Assembly: GCA_900542795.1 (NCBI GenBank)
Contig: UQPD01000151.1
Span: 1 to 5,664 of the forward strand
Direction: 5' to 3'
From: an uncultured Prevotella sp.
GTDB lineage: Bacteria; Bacteroidota; Bacteroidia; Bacteroidales; Bacteroidaceae
Length of the DNA: 5,664 nucleotides
Part shown: one piece after another, positions 1-4,336 of the stretch
Numbering within the stretch: position 1 is the stretch's first letter
How the letters are laid out: each line of letters starts with the position of its first letter
Program-made: the position numbers and the translations under genes
Notes under the pieces: model-generated
The model's database searches: none
Told to the model about the DNA's origin: nothing
The model's input: the letters and a program-made list of their open reading frames with translations, nothing else

Positions 1-13
1 TTGGTGCAAATCT

Positions 14-56
14 GCTTAGTATTTCGTACCAAGTTGTTTTTTTACTGTTACTAAGC
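14..56. repeat. Inverted repeat downstream of ilvC
   Basis: GCTTAGTA at 14-21 is matched by its exact reverse complement TACTAAGC at 49-56, with a 27-nt loop. The plus-strand copy is followed by the T-rich GATTTTATTT, while the minus strand has no T run after the stem. It could be a weak terminator for a plus-strand gene left of the window or the end of the ilvC transcript. The stem is short, so this is only a possibility. Confidence 0.3.
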
Positions 57-95
57 GATTTTATTTATTCATGCATCCCTTAGTTTTTTTACGAA

Positions 96-1139
96 TTAGT
101 TATTTTCAGGACGAAGTTGACGAACTGTTTCGCCTGCACGCCACATTTCGCTTTCGTGCAATGCTTTGAGTTCTTTTTCCAAGCCATCGCGATAGTCGGG
201 CTTAGAGTTAGCGTCAATAGAAATTTGTGCTTCGTTGCCCGATGCTACACTCTGATAAAGCTTTTCCATTACAGGTTTTATGGCATCGTGGAAGGGGCCC
301 ATCCAATCGAGCGCACCACGCTGCGCAGTAGTTGAACAGTTGGCATACATCCAGTCCATACCATTTTTACCTACCATGGGGAGAAGCGATTGTGTAAACT
401 CTTCGATAGTCTCGTTAAATGCCTCGGAGGGTGTGTGGCCATGTTCGCGCAAGGTTTCGTATTGTGCCAAGAACAAACCTTGAATGGCACCCATCAACGA
501 ACCACGTTCGCCCGTAAGGTCGCTGGTAGCTTCGCGCTTAAAGTCGGTTTTAAACATATAACCCGAACCAATGCCTACACCAAATGCCAATACTTTTTCG
601 GTGGCATGACCTGAAGCGTCTTGATAAACGGCATACGATGAGTTGAGTCCGCGACCTTCAAGGAACATGGTGCGGAGCGAAGTGCCCGAACCCTTAGGTG
701 CTACCATAATTACATCGACATCGGCAGGAGGCACTACACCCGTACGGTCGTTCCAGGTAATGGCAAAACCATGTGAGAAATAGAGCGTTTTGCCTGCGGT
801 GAGGTGCTTCTTAATAGAAGGCCATAACTGCATCTGTGCTGCATCCGAGAGCAACATGCAGACGATGGTACCCTTTTCGGCAGCCTCCTCAAGCGAGAAG
901 AGTGTTTCGCCAGGAACCCAACCATCGGCTTTGGCTTTTTCGTAGGTCTTGCCTTCGCGCTGTCCCACAATTACGTTGAAGCCATTGTCGCGCAAGTTAC
1001 ATGCTTGACCTGGGCCCTGCACACCGTAACCCAACACTGCGATGGTTTCGTTCTTCAAAATTTCGCGTGCCTTTTCCAAGGGGAATTCCTCGCGGGTTAT
1101 AACTTCTTCTACAACACCGCCAAAGTTCAATTGTGCCAT
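96..1139 (-). CDS. ilvC: Ketol-acid reductoisomerase (NADP+)
   Basis: Acetohydroxy acid isomeroreductase converts acetolactate or acetohydroxybutyrate to the dihydroxy acid in valine, leucine and isoleucine synthesis, in the cytosol with Mg2+ and NAD(P)H. The 347-residue protein begins with ATG. It has an N-terminal Rossmann domain with the dinucleotide loop GYGVQG at about 37-42, a GQREG stretch at 59-63 where cofactor phosphate contacts usually lie, SHGF with the conserved His at 123, and APKGSG at 147-152. The C-terminal knotted domain carries the metal-binding segment DLTGERGSLMG, with Asp207 and Glu211. Length fits the short class I enzyme. It appears to be transcribed alone: no ilvB, ilvN or ilvD lies beside it, and more than 600 bp without a convincing gene lies upstream. 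It is richer in GC than the 1753-2716 cassette. No Shine-Dalgarno is visible, as is usual in Bacteroidetes. The assignment is firm. Confidence 0.97.
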   Translation of the reverse strand: MAQLNFGGVVEEVITREEFPLEKAREILKNETIAVLGYGVQGPGQACNLRDNGFNVIVGQREGKTYEKAKADGWVPGETLFSLEEAAEKGTIVCMLLSDAAQMQLWPSIKKHLTAGKTLYFSHGFAITWNDRTGVVPPADVDVIMVAPKGSGTSLRTMFLEGRGLNSSYAVYQDASGHATEKVLAFGVGIGSGYMFKTDFKREATSDLTGERGSLMGAIQGLFLAQYETLREHGHTPSEAFNETIEEFTQSLLPMVGKNGMDWMYANCSTTAQRGALDWMGPFHDAIKPVMEKLYQSVASGNEAQISIDANSKPDYRDGLEKELKALHESEMWRAGETVRQLRPENN

Positions 1140-1302
1140 ATTATTAAAAAGTTTAGTGAGTCTGTCGCCGAAAGGAGGGGTGTATATTCCTAACTAAAAA
1201 AAAGCGGAATATGCATACTACCATCGAATGAGCGACATACTGTTGTTGGTATATTTTTTATTGTCTTATCGAAAAAAAGAATGTTTGCATGCTGAAAAAA
1301 TC
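1140..1302. other. ilvC upstream region with a short inverted repeat
   Basis: This is the 163-bp non-coding spacer between the ilvC start and the inserted element. On the minus strand, ATATTCC (1212-1206) and GGAATAT (1190-1184) form a 7-bp inverted repeat enclosing a T-rich loop. It would lie in the ilvC leader if the promoter is further upstream. I found no TAnnTTTG -7 box here on the minus strand, so the ilvC promoter is not identified. No leader peptide rich in Val, Leu or Ile was recognised. Confidence 0.3.
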
Positions 1303-1332
1303 AGGGTGGTTCTAATAATTCTGATAAGTTGA

Positions 1333-1503
1333 TTTGTGCCCTATCGTGTGTGTATTTTTGTTAGTGAACGAAGGAGCATAGCGGGCTATGTGACTGAGCG
1401 AACTGACAAACATGGTGCAAGGCGAATGCAATCAAACATGTTTGAATTGCTGAGCCGCAGCCCATGTTCTCAAAGAAAAAAGACACATGCGAGAGGGTGC
1501 AAA
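1333..1503 (+). repeat. Long imperfect hairpin inside the MITE-like element
   Basis: Positions 1333-1359 pair with 1503-1477. Of 27 opposed positions I count 21 Watson-Crick pairs, four G-U pairs (1337-1499, 1338-1498, 1347-1489, 1348-1488) and two mismatches (1343/1493 and 1354/1482). All four wobble pairs work only in plus-strand RNA; on the other strand they become A-C mismatches. The loop side holds further stems: AACATGG with CCATGTT, GGC with GCC, and GCAAT with ATTGC around the central palindrome. This suggests a folded RNA arm or a DNA cruciform used in transposition. Transcription is not shown. Confidence 0.6.
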
Positions 1504-1510
1504 GCAACTA

Positions 1511-1547
1511 TCAGAATTTTAGAATTTTAAAATCAGAATTTTTAGAA
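1511..1547. repeat. Duplicated inner segment of the right terminal repeat
   Basis: TCAGAATTTTAGAA at 1511-1524 recurs as TCAGAATTTTTAGAA at 1533-1547, 22 bp downstream. The inner copy adjoins the long hairpin arm and can pair with the left terminal repeat, giving an alternative, almost continuous stem. The outer copy is the actual right end. The right end therefore carries one and a half copies of the terminal repeat. Confidence 0.6.
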
Positions 1548-1554
1548 CCACCCT

Positions 1555-1752
1555 TAAAATCTTAAGACTTAAAACAGTCGGTGTTCGAAAAAGGGAACAC
1601 CAACTCTATAGACACCTACCTTTGCAAGTGCCTATATAATATATAATGAGTAAAAAAATAAAAGATTAGAACCCCATTGCAGTATCGCTCTGCACTATGC
1701 CGCCACTCGGATGAGGAGAATTTGAATTATGCGCCATGCGCAATGTTGAGTG
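1555..1752. other. Non-coding spacer with hairpins between the cassette and the MITE-like element
   Basis: About 200 bp with no gene. It holds a 7-bp stem, GGTGTTC (1580-1586) with GAACACC (1595-1601) and an 8-nt loop; a TGCAG/CTGCA pair around a 7-nt loop near 1679-1695; and a TGCGC-CAT-GCGCA hairpin near 1730-1742. The last lies just downstream of the cassette's final stop codon. None is followed by a clear T run on the minus strand, so a terminator for the cassette is possible but not shown. A TACCTTTG box at 1617-1624 on the plus strand lacks a matching -33 element. Confidence 0.3.
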
Positions 1753-2013
1753 TTAAGTGTTAGCAACTACTTCTGAACGATTAATGCCTATTTTCCCTTG
1801 TTCAATCTCCTCTTGCAAATATGAGTATACATACTGAGGAGACTGAAAATACAAACCTGTATTTGGATTCTGCAATAAGCGATAAGTGTCAGAATCATAT
1901 AAAATACTAAGAGCCTGACGAATTGTAATCCCTCTCTTTTCAACGAGAAGAGTTGCTAAGTCACGCTCCATACACTCAAGCATATATTGAAAATCATTCT
2001 TTGTTACTTTCAT
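1753..2013 (-). CDS. Small uncharacterised protein, third gene of the DUF3990 cassette
   Basis: This 86-residue soluble protein has no signal peptide or membrane segment. The N-terminal half looks helical, with charged residues (FQYMLECMERDLATLL at 8-23) leading into an ITIRQALSILYDSD segment (29-42). A motif TGLYFQSPQYVYSYLQEE spans 52-69. I recall similar small proteins beside DUF3990 genes, but cannot name a domain with certainty. The start ATG overlaps the stop of the preceding gene as ATGA (2010-2013), implying translational coupling and production together with it. The likely role is partner, antidote or specificity subunit of the DUF3990 protein; this is inferred only from position. 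Codon use is AT-rich like the rest of the cassette and unlike ilvC. The gene is probably real: the overlap, the length and the motif all support it. Confidence 0.8.
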   Translation of the reverse strand: MKVTKNDFQYMLECMERDLATLLVEKRGITIRQALSILYDSDTYRLLQNPNTGLYFQSPQYVYSYLQEEIEQGKIGINRSEVVANT

Positions 2014-2474
2014 AAGCTATGAAGATGTTTTACTGCACGTTCCGTACAAAATGCCCATTGAAATGTTATACCCTCTGGATACTGAATGCGTTTGATAAAT
2101 GTTGGGAAATCTATATATCCCGCCTGAAGATTAAAGATTTGTCTACCTATCTTATCATTGGCTATTGGTCCAAAAACCACATCATAATCATGAAGTGTCT
2201 CCGAGGAATTGCGATTTTCCAAAACAAACTTAGCCCATTCCTCTGAATATCTATCAAAATGCAAGACCTTTAAGTCTTCAAGAACTGACGTATCAAACTC
2301 AAAAATATTAACCACCACATCACCTCCAAACGTTTCCACCTTAAACTGAGCCATCTCTTTAGCTTGTTCTATCTCATCTGAAAGATAAAAAGCACGTCCA
2401 AAGTCCTTTGCCGGACGAGACCTACTAAGATCTATATTTTCGACCTTAACATTAGATCCATGATATAATCTCAT
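2010..2474 (-). CDS. DUF3990-like protein, putative ADP-ribosyltransferase-fold enzyme
   Basis: The 154-residue protein opens with LYHGSN at 3-8, giving His5. It continues with a KDFGRAFYLSDEIEQAKEMA stretch at 23-42 containing Tyr30, and has a C-terminal QWAFCTERA segment at 139-147. The order His, then Tyr in a FYLS strand, then a late Gln/Glu is what the PARP-like (H-Y-E/Q) ADP-ribosyltransferase clan shows, and DUF3990 proteins share this YHGSN...DFG.GFYLT pattern. The family's substrate is not known to me. If active it would use NAD+ to modify a macromolecule in the cytosol, a common toxin chemistry. The ATG overlaps the upstream stop as ATGA (2471-2474). A strong AAGGAGG lies 9 nt upstream, so this gene may be translated more efficiently than its neighbours. 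Family call fairly sure; enzymatic function inferred. Confidence 0.82.
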   Translation of the reverse strand: MRLYHGSNVKVENIDLSRSRPAKDFGRAFYLSDEIEQAKEMAQFKVETFGGDVVVNIFEFDTSVLEDLKVLHFDRYSEEWAKFVLENRNSSETLHDYDVVFGPIANDKIGRQIFNLQAGYIDFPTFIKRIQYPEGITFQWAFCTERAVKHLHSL

Positions 2475-2716
2475 ATCAGCAACCCTCCTTTTTTACGGCA
2501 AAAGGCTGCAAGCCCCTCTACCTGTTCCTCAAACGACAGTGTATGCAGAATATTATAATGCCTCTCTGCATATTCTATACCACCATGCAGACTAACATAT
2601 CGGAAAGCTTGCATATAGCTCAAACCGAAATGACGCGCAAACAGTTTTATGAGCATGATTATATATTCTATCTTATCGGCTATCATATAATATTTTGACA
2701 AACTACTTATGTTCAT
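2471..2716 (-). CDS. DUF3791-like small protein, first gene of the DUF3990 cassette
   Basis: From ATG at 2716 the protein has 81 residues. It is mostly helical, with a hydrophobic stretch (IEYIIMLIKLF, 16-26) probably buried in a helix rather than in a membrane. The motif EYAERHYNILHT at 48-59 matches the pattern of small DUF3791 proteins (YL..HYDVLHT), and these commonly sit beside DUF3990 genes. A TTG at 2728 would extend it by four residues, but that codon lies inside the -7 promoter box. ATG at 2686 gives 71 residues starting MIADKIEY, which fits the family's usual start and would leave a leader of about 30 nt, so it is a serious alternative. The gene leads the cassette and ends in an ATGA overlap. 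A role as antitoxin or regulator is inferred from position and small size. Confidence 0.78.
   Translation of the reverse strand: MNISSLSKYYMIADKIEYIIMLIKLFARHFGLSYMQAFRYVSLHGGIEYAERHYNILHTLSFEEQVEGLAAFCRKKGGLLI
2484..2490 (-). promoter_or_regulatory. Strong Shine-Dalgarno for the DUF3990-like gene
   Basis: Minus-strand AAGGAGG lies 9 nt before the ATG at 2474, inside the last codons of the upstream gene. It is the only clear Shine-Dalgarno at a gene start in this window and supports this start codon. Such sequences are uncommon in Bacteroidetes, so it may be an imported feature. Confidence 0.6.
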
Positions 2717-2725
2717 CTTCAAGCG

Positions 2726-2757
2726 CAAATGTACATTTTTTCCCCGACACTTGCAAG
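2726..2757 (-). promoter_or_regulatory. Bacteroidetes-type promoter of the DUF3990 cassette
   Basis: On the minus strand the -7 box TACATTTG (2733-2726) fits TAnnTTTG exactly. A -33 TTG (2756-2754) lies 20 bp upstream, within the 19-21 bp spacing known for Bacteroides promoters. Transcription would start close to the ATG at 2716, giving a very short leader, or about 30 nt if ATG 2686 is used. This was the only intergenic TAnnTTTG box found on the minus strand. Confidence 0.6.
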
Positions 2758-2758
2758 T
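2749..2758. promoter_or_regulatory. Possible operator: 10-bp palindrome on the -33 element
   Basis: ACTTGCAAGT is a perfect palindrome that covers the -33 TTG of the cassette promoter. A dimeric repressor bound here would block RNA polymerase, as in autoregulated toxin-antitoxin operons. A 10-bp palindrome can arise by chance, so the regulatory role is inference. Confidence 0.35.
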
Positions 2759-2790
2759 ATTCTTACCATAATCTTTTGATTTAGAAGGAA

Positions 2791-2814
2791 TGTTGCGCTC
2801 TCTGTTGCGCTCTC
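2791..2814. repeat. 12-bp perfect tandem duplication
   Basis: TGTTGCGCTCTC occurs twice in direct succession (2791-2802 and 2803-2814), upstream of the cassette promoter. Confidence 0.85.
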
Positions 2815-2900
2815 ATTGATGGCAATTTATGACCATTCTAAAGCGCGAAGCGCAAATACATTTATGGAGATTTATGGCTCATTGATGGACATTTATGACT
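2815..2900. repeat. Degenerate 10-bp repeats of the ATTTATGG type
   Basis: Units are ATTGATGGCA (2815), ATTTATGACC (2825), then ATTTATGGAG (2860), ATTTATGGCT (2870), ATTGATGGAC (2881) and ATTTATGACT (2891). The spacing is 10 bp, or 11 at one step, close to one helical turn. At a larger scale, 2813-2833 and 2879-2899 are 21-bp direct repeats with 19 matches. Between the groups lies a small GCGC-GAA-GCGC hairpin. The function is unknown; it could be a protein-binding array or an unstable simple repeat. Confidence 0.6.
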
Positions 2901-2920
2901 AAAAAACAAACATTTGTTCG
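2900..2920 (-). terminator. Weak AT-rich hairpin with T run after the cupin gene
   Basis: On the minus strand AACAAATGTTTGTT (2918-2905) can fold into an A-T-dominated stem and is followed directly by more T residues. It lies about 35-50 nt past the cupin stop and would be the natural end of the polysaccharide transcript. The stem is thermodynamically weak, so confidence is low. Confidence 0.35.
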
Positions 2921-2936
2921 CTTAGTAGATTGTAAC

Positions 2937-2964
2937 ACTTAATACTTATTACTTAATACTTATT
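2937..2964. repeat. 14-bp perfect tandem duplication across the cupin stop codon
   Basis: ACTTAATACTTATT is repeated twice (2937-2950 and 2951-2964). The second copy supplies the TAA stop (2953-2955) and the last codons of the cupin gene. The first is just downstream, so the stop codon is duplicated out of frame (14 bp is not a multiple of 3). Confidence 0.85.
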
Positions 2965-3555
2965 CTTTTTCCCTTTCATCACCCTCTCCACCTCTTCAAT
3001 CGGCACATTCAGCATACGCGCCACATAAAGCGGAGTAATAACATCCATGCTTCCCGATTGGCGTTCCATAACAACAAGTTGCTCAATCTTCTCCTTCAAA
3101 TCACTGACAGCATTTAAGGAAGCAGAAGGAGCAACCGATGCCACATCAGCATCTTGCTTCTCCTTGCACACATCAAACGTTTCACTACCATCCTCACCAT
3201 ATTTACCATCCTTCGCCTCATAAATAACCGAAGGTTCCAACACCTCTACAGAATGCCATACACCTTGTGGCACCACACAACCATAACAACCAACCGAAGG
3301 GTCAAGAAGAATGCGCTCTGTTTCATTACCATCCGCATCATAAAGCACCTCCACCAACTTACCGCACAAAATCAACACATTCTCCGTACTCATAGGATGC
3401 CTATGAATAGGCACCACCGTACCAGGCAACAAAGCATTCAACATACGCTGACTCGTATCAGCCGATGAAGTACGCAAATCCAAGTTCTGACGTAAACGAG
3501 GATTTACTATAGCTTGTTCAAAAAGCTTTTCCAAAAATACTTTATCAAATTCCAT
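2953..3555 (-). CDS. WbuC-family cupin fold metalloprotein with C-terminal extension
   Basis: ATG at 3555 gives 200 residues; the TTG two codons upstream is a poorer start. In numbering from the ATG, NLDLRTSSADTSQRMLNALL covers 24-43, followed by the metal motif PIHRHP with His51 and His53, Glu58, and a later WHSVE with His101. This is the HxH...E...H set of a single-domain cupin. Proteins of this type are called WbuC and are common in O-antigen and capsule loci, but their reaction is not established. After the cupin barrel (to about 120) comes a low-complexity Ser/Ala/Asp-rich linker (about 130-150) and a helical tail, DLKEKIEQLVVMERQSGS then YVARMLNVPIEEVERVMKG, which looks like a small helix-turn-helix-type module. 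It follows the sugar transferase by 85 bp on the same strand, probably in the same operon. Confidence 0.85.
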   Translation of the reverse strand: MEFDKVFLEKLFEQAIVNPRLRQNLDLRTSSADTSQRMLNALLPGTVVPIHRHPMSTENVLILCGKLVEVLYDADGNETERILLDPSVGCYGCVVPQGVWHSVEVLEPSVIYEAKDGKYGEDGSETFDVCKEKQDADVASVAPSASLNAVSDLKEKIEQLVVMERQSGSMDVITPLYVARMLNVPIEEVERVMKGKKNKY

Positions 3556-3580
3556 AATCAATTGTTGTTAGGTAGGTGAT

Positions 3581-3596
3581 GCGCCTTTCGGGGCAC
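3581..3596 (-). other. Small hairpin in the cupin leader
   Basis: On the minus strand GTGCC (3596-3592) pairs with GGCGC (3585-3581), including one G-U pair, around the six-base loop CCGAAA, about 25 nt before the cupin ATG. It has no T run. It could affect translation or mRNA stability; this is weak evidence. Confidence 0.25.
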
Positions 3597-3640
3597 AAAT
3601 AAGTAAGCACAAAACTGCCAAATAGCAATGAATAAACCTT

Positions 3641-4234
3641 TCATCTTTCAGAAACAATCACCTTAAATGTTTGGAAAATAAGCTTAATGTCATACCAGAA
3701 CGAACTATTCTTCACATACTCCAAGTACAACTTTATCTTCTCCTGCATAATCACATGAATATAGTAATCCTCAGGATCAGCAGCCTTCTCCATCAATTCA
3801 TTCTCATTACGAAACTTAATACTCGCAGGATCTGTAATACCAGGACGTACATCCAATACATGCATTTGTTCTGGAGTCCAATAATTCACATAATGACGAA
3901 CTTCAGGACGAGGACCTACCAAACTCATATCTCCAATAAAAACATTTATAAGTTGAGGGAGTTCATCAAACTTATATTTACGGATATAATATCCCGAACG
4001 TGTCACACGAGGATCACGACCACCAATAGTAACTAACGAACCCTTATCAGCTCCCACTCGCATCGAACGAAACTTAAAAATACGAAAGTCCTTATTACCA
4101 CGTCCCACACGTACTTGTCGATAAAATACAGGACCTTTTGAATCCAACTTAATCCAAATAGCAAGAATTAAAAACAAAGGGCTTAAAACAATCAGCCCAC
4201 AGCCAGAAGCAACAATATCAAATAATCTTTTCAT
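3641..4234 (-). CDS. Undecaprenyl-phosphate sugar-1-phosphate transferase (PglC/WcaJ-type)
   Basis: This enzyme transfers a sugar-1-phosphate from a nucleotide sugar to undecaprenyl phosphate at the inner face of the cytoplasmic membrane, the first membrane step of glycan assembly. From ATG 4234 it has 197 residues, the size of the minimal monotopic form such as PglC, without the extra N-terminal helices of long WcaJ/WbaP proteins. It begins MKRLFDIV, followed by one hydrophobic helix (about 7-28) with the kink-forming Ser18-Pro19. KFRSMR lies at 54-59, the catalytic Asp90-Glu91 in FDELPQL, and GPRPE at 107-111. A TTG at 4267 would add 11 residues, but these lie within the T-rich terminator-like region, so ATG 4234 is preferred. 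The donor sugar cannot be read from sequence; the neighbouring aminotransferase suggests an amino sugar. Confidence 0.93.
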   Translation of the reverse strand: MKRLFDIVASGCGLIVLSPLFLILAIWIKLDSKGPVFYRQVRVGRGNKDFRIFKFRSMRVGADKGSLVTIGGRDPRVTRSGYYIRKYKFDELPQLINVFIGDMSLVGPRPEVRHYVNYWTPEQMHVLDVRPGITDPASIKFRNENELMEKAADPEDYYIHVIMQEKIKLYLEYVKNSSFWYDIKLIFQTFKVIVSER

Positions 4235-4239
4235 AAAAC

Positions 4240-4295
4240 AGAAAAAAGTAAAAAGGCTCAAAGACAAAAATCAACATCTTCATCTCCGAGCCTTT
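4240..4295 (-). terminator. Terminator or attenuator between aminotransferase and sugar transferase
   Basis: On the minus strand AAAGGCTC (4295-4288) pairs perfectly with GAGCCTTT (4259-4252) across a 28-nt loop that can form an inner AAGAT/GTCTT stem. The second arm runs into TTTTTACTTTTTT. This is a plausible intrinsic terminator lying only about 20 nt before the next ATG. It could end the upstream transcript or pass only part of it. Confidence 0.5.
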
Positions 4296-4336
4296 CATTT
4301 AATTATTTCTACATTCGTTTATTCAAACAGAAATTA

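Larger units (their letters stand above)
1303..1554. mobile_element. MITE-like 252-bp element with 23-bp terminal inverted repeats
   Basis: The left end (1303-1325) starts AGGGTGGTTCTAA, and the right end (1532-1554) is its reverse complement over 23 bp with one mismatch. The 7 bp just outside are AAAAATC on the left (1296-1302) and TAAAATC on the right (1555-1561), a 6/7 match that would suit a target-site duplication. The interior holds no transposase. It is dominated by nested inverted repeats: a 27-position arm pairing 1333-1359 with 1477-1503, a CATAGC/GCTATG hairpin near 1377-1390, and a bulged palindrome around CAAACATGTTTG near 1433-1444. Short length, matching ends and lack of coding capacity are typical of MITEs mobilised by a transposase elsewhere. 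The autonomous parent family is not identified. The element lies upstream of ilvC and could alter its expression. Confidence 0.72.

Noticed and set aside
1336..1530. 64-codon plus-strand open frame inside the MITE-like element, GTG start
   Set aside because: It lies wholly within the nested inverted repeats, has no ribosome binding site, and its protein is Arg/Ser/Cys-rich without a recognisable fold. Similar frames may be annotated wherever the repeat occurs, but the RNA/DNA structure explains the sequence better.
1580..1601. GGTGTTC/GAACACC hairpin as an intrinsic terminator of the cassette
   Set aside because: The stem is good, but neither strand has a T run directly after it, and it is about 150 bp past the last stop codon. 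Kept only as part of the spacer description.
1617..1624. Plus-strand TACCTTTG box that could drive an antisense RNA toward the cassette
   Set aside because: It matches the -7 consensus, but no TTG or TTTG lies 19-21 bp upstream and no recognisable gene or hairpin-T-run unit follows.
1679..1695. TGCAG/CTGCA stem with 7-nt loop, resembling a tRNA anticodon arm, near a GGTTCTAATC stretch on the minus strand
   Set aside because: The loop lacks U33 on either strand, and no acceptor or D arm pairs around it, so it is not a tRNA.
3154..3468. 104-codon plus-strand open frame opposite the cupin gene
   Set aside because: Its His/Arg/Thr-rich composition is what results from reading the cupin gene backwards; there is no start signal or domain.
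4235..4267. Upstream TTG start for the sugar transferase adding 11 residues
   Set aside because: The extra residues fall in the terminator-like T-rich region, and the family's N terminus (MKRLFD) begins at ATG 4234.
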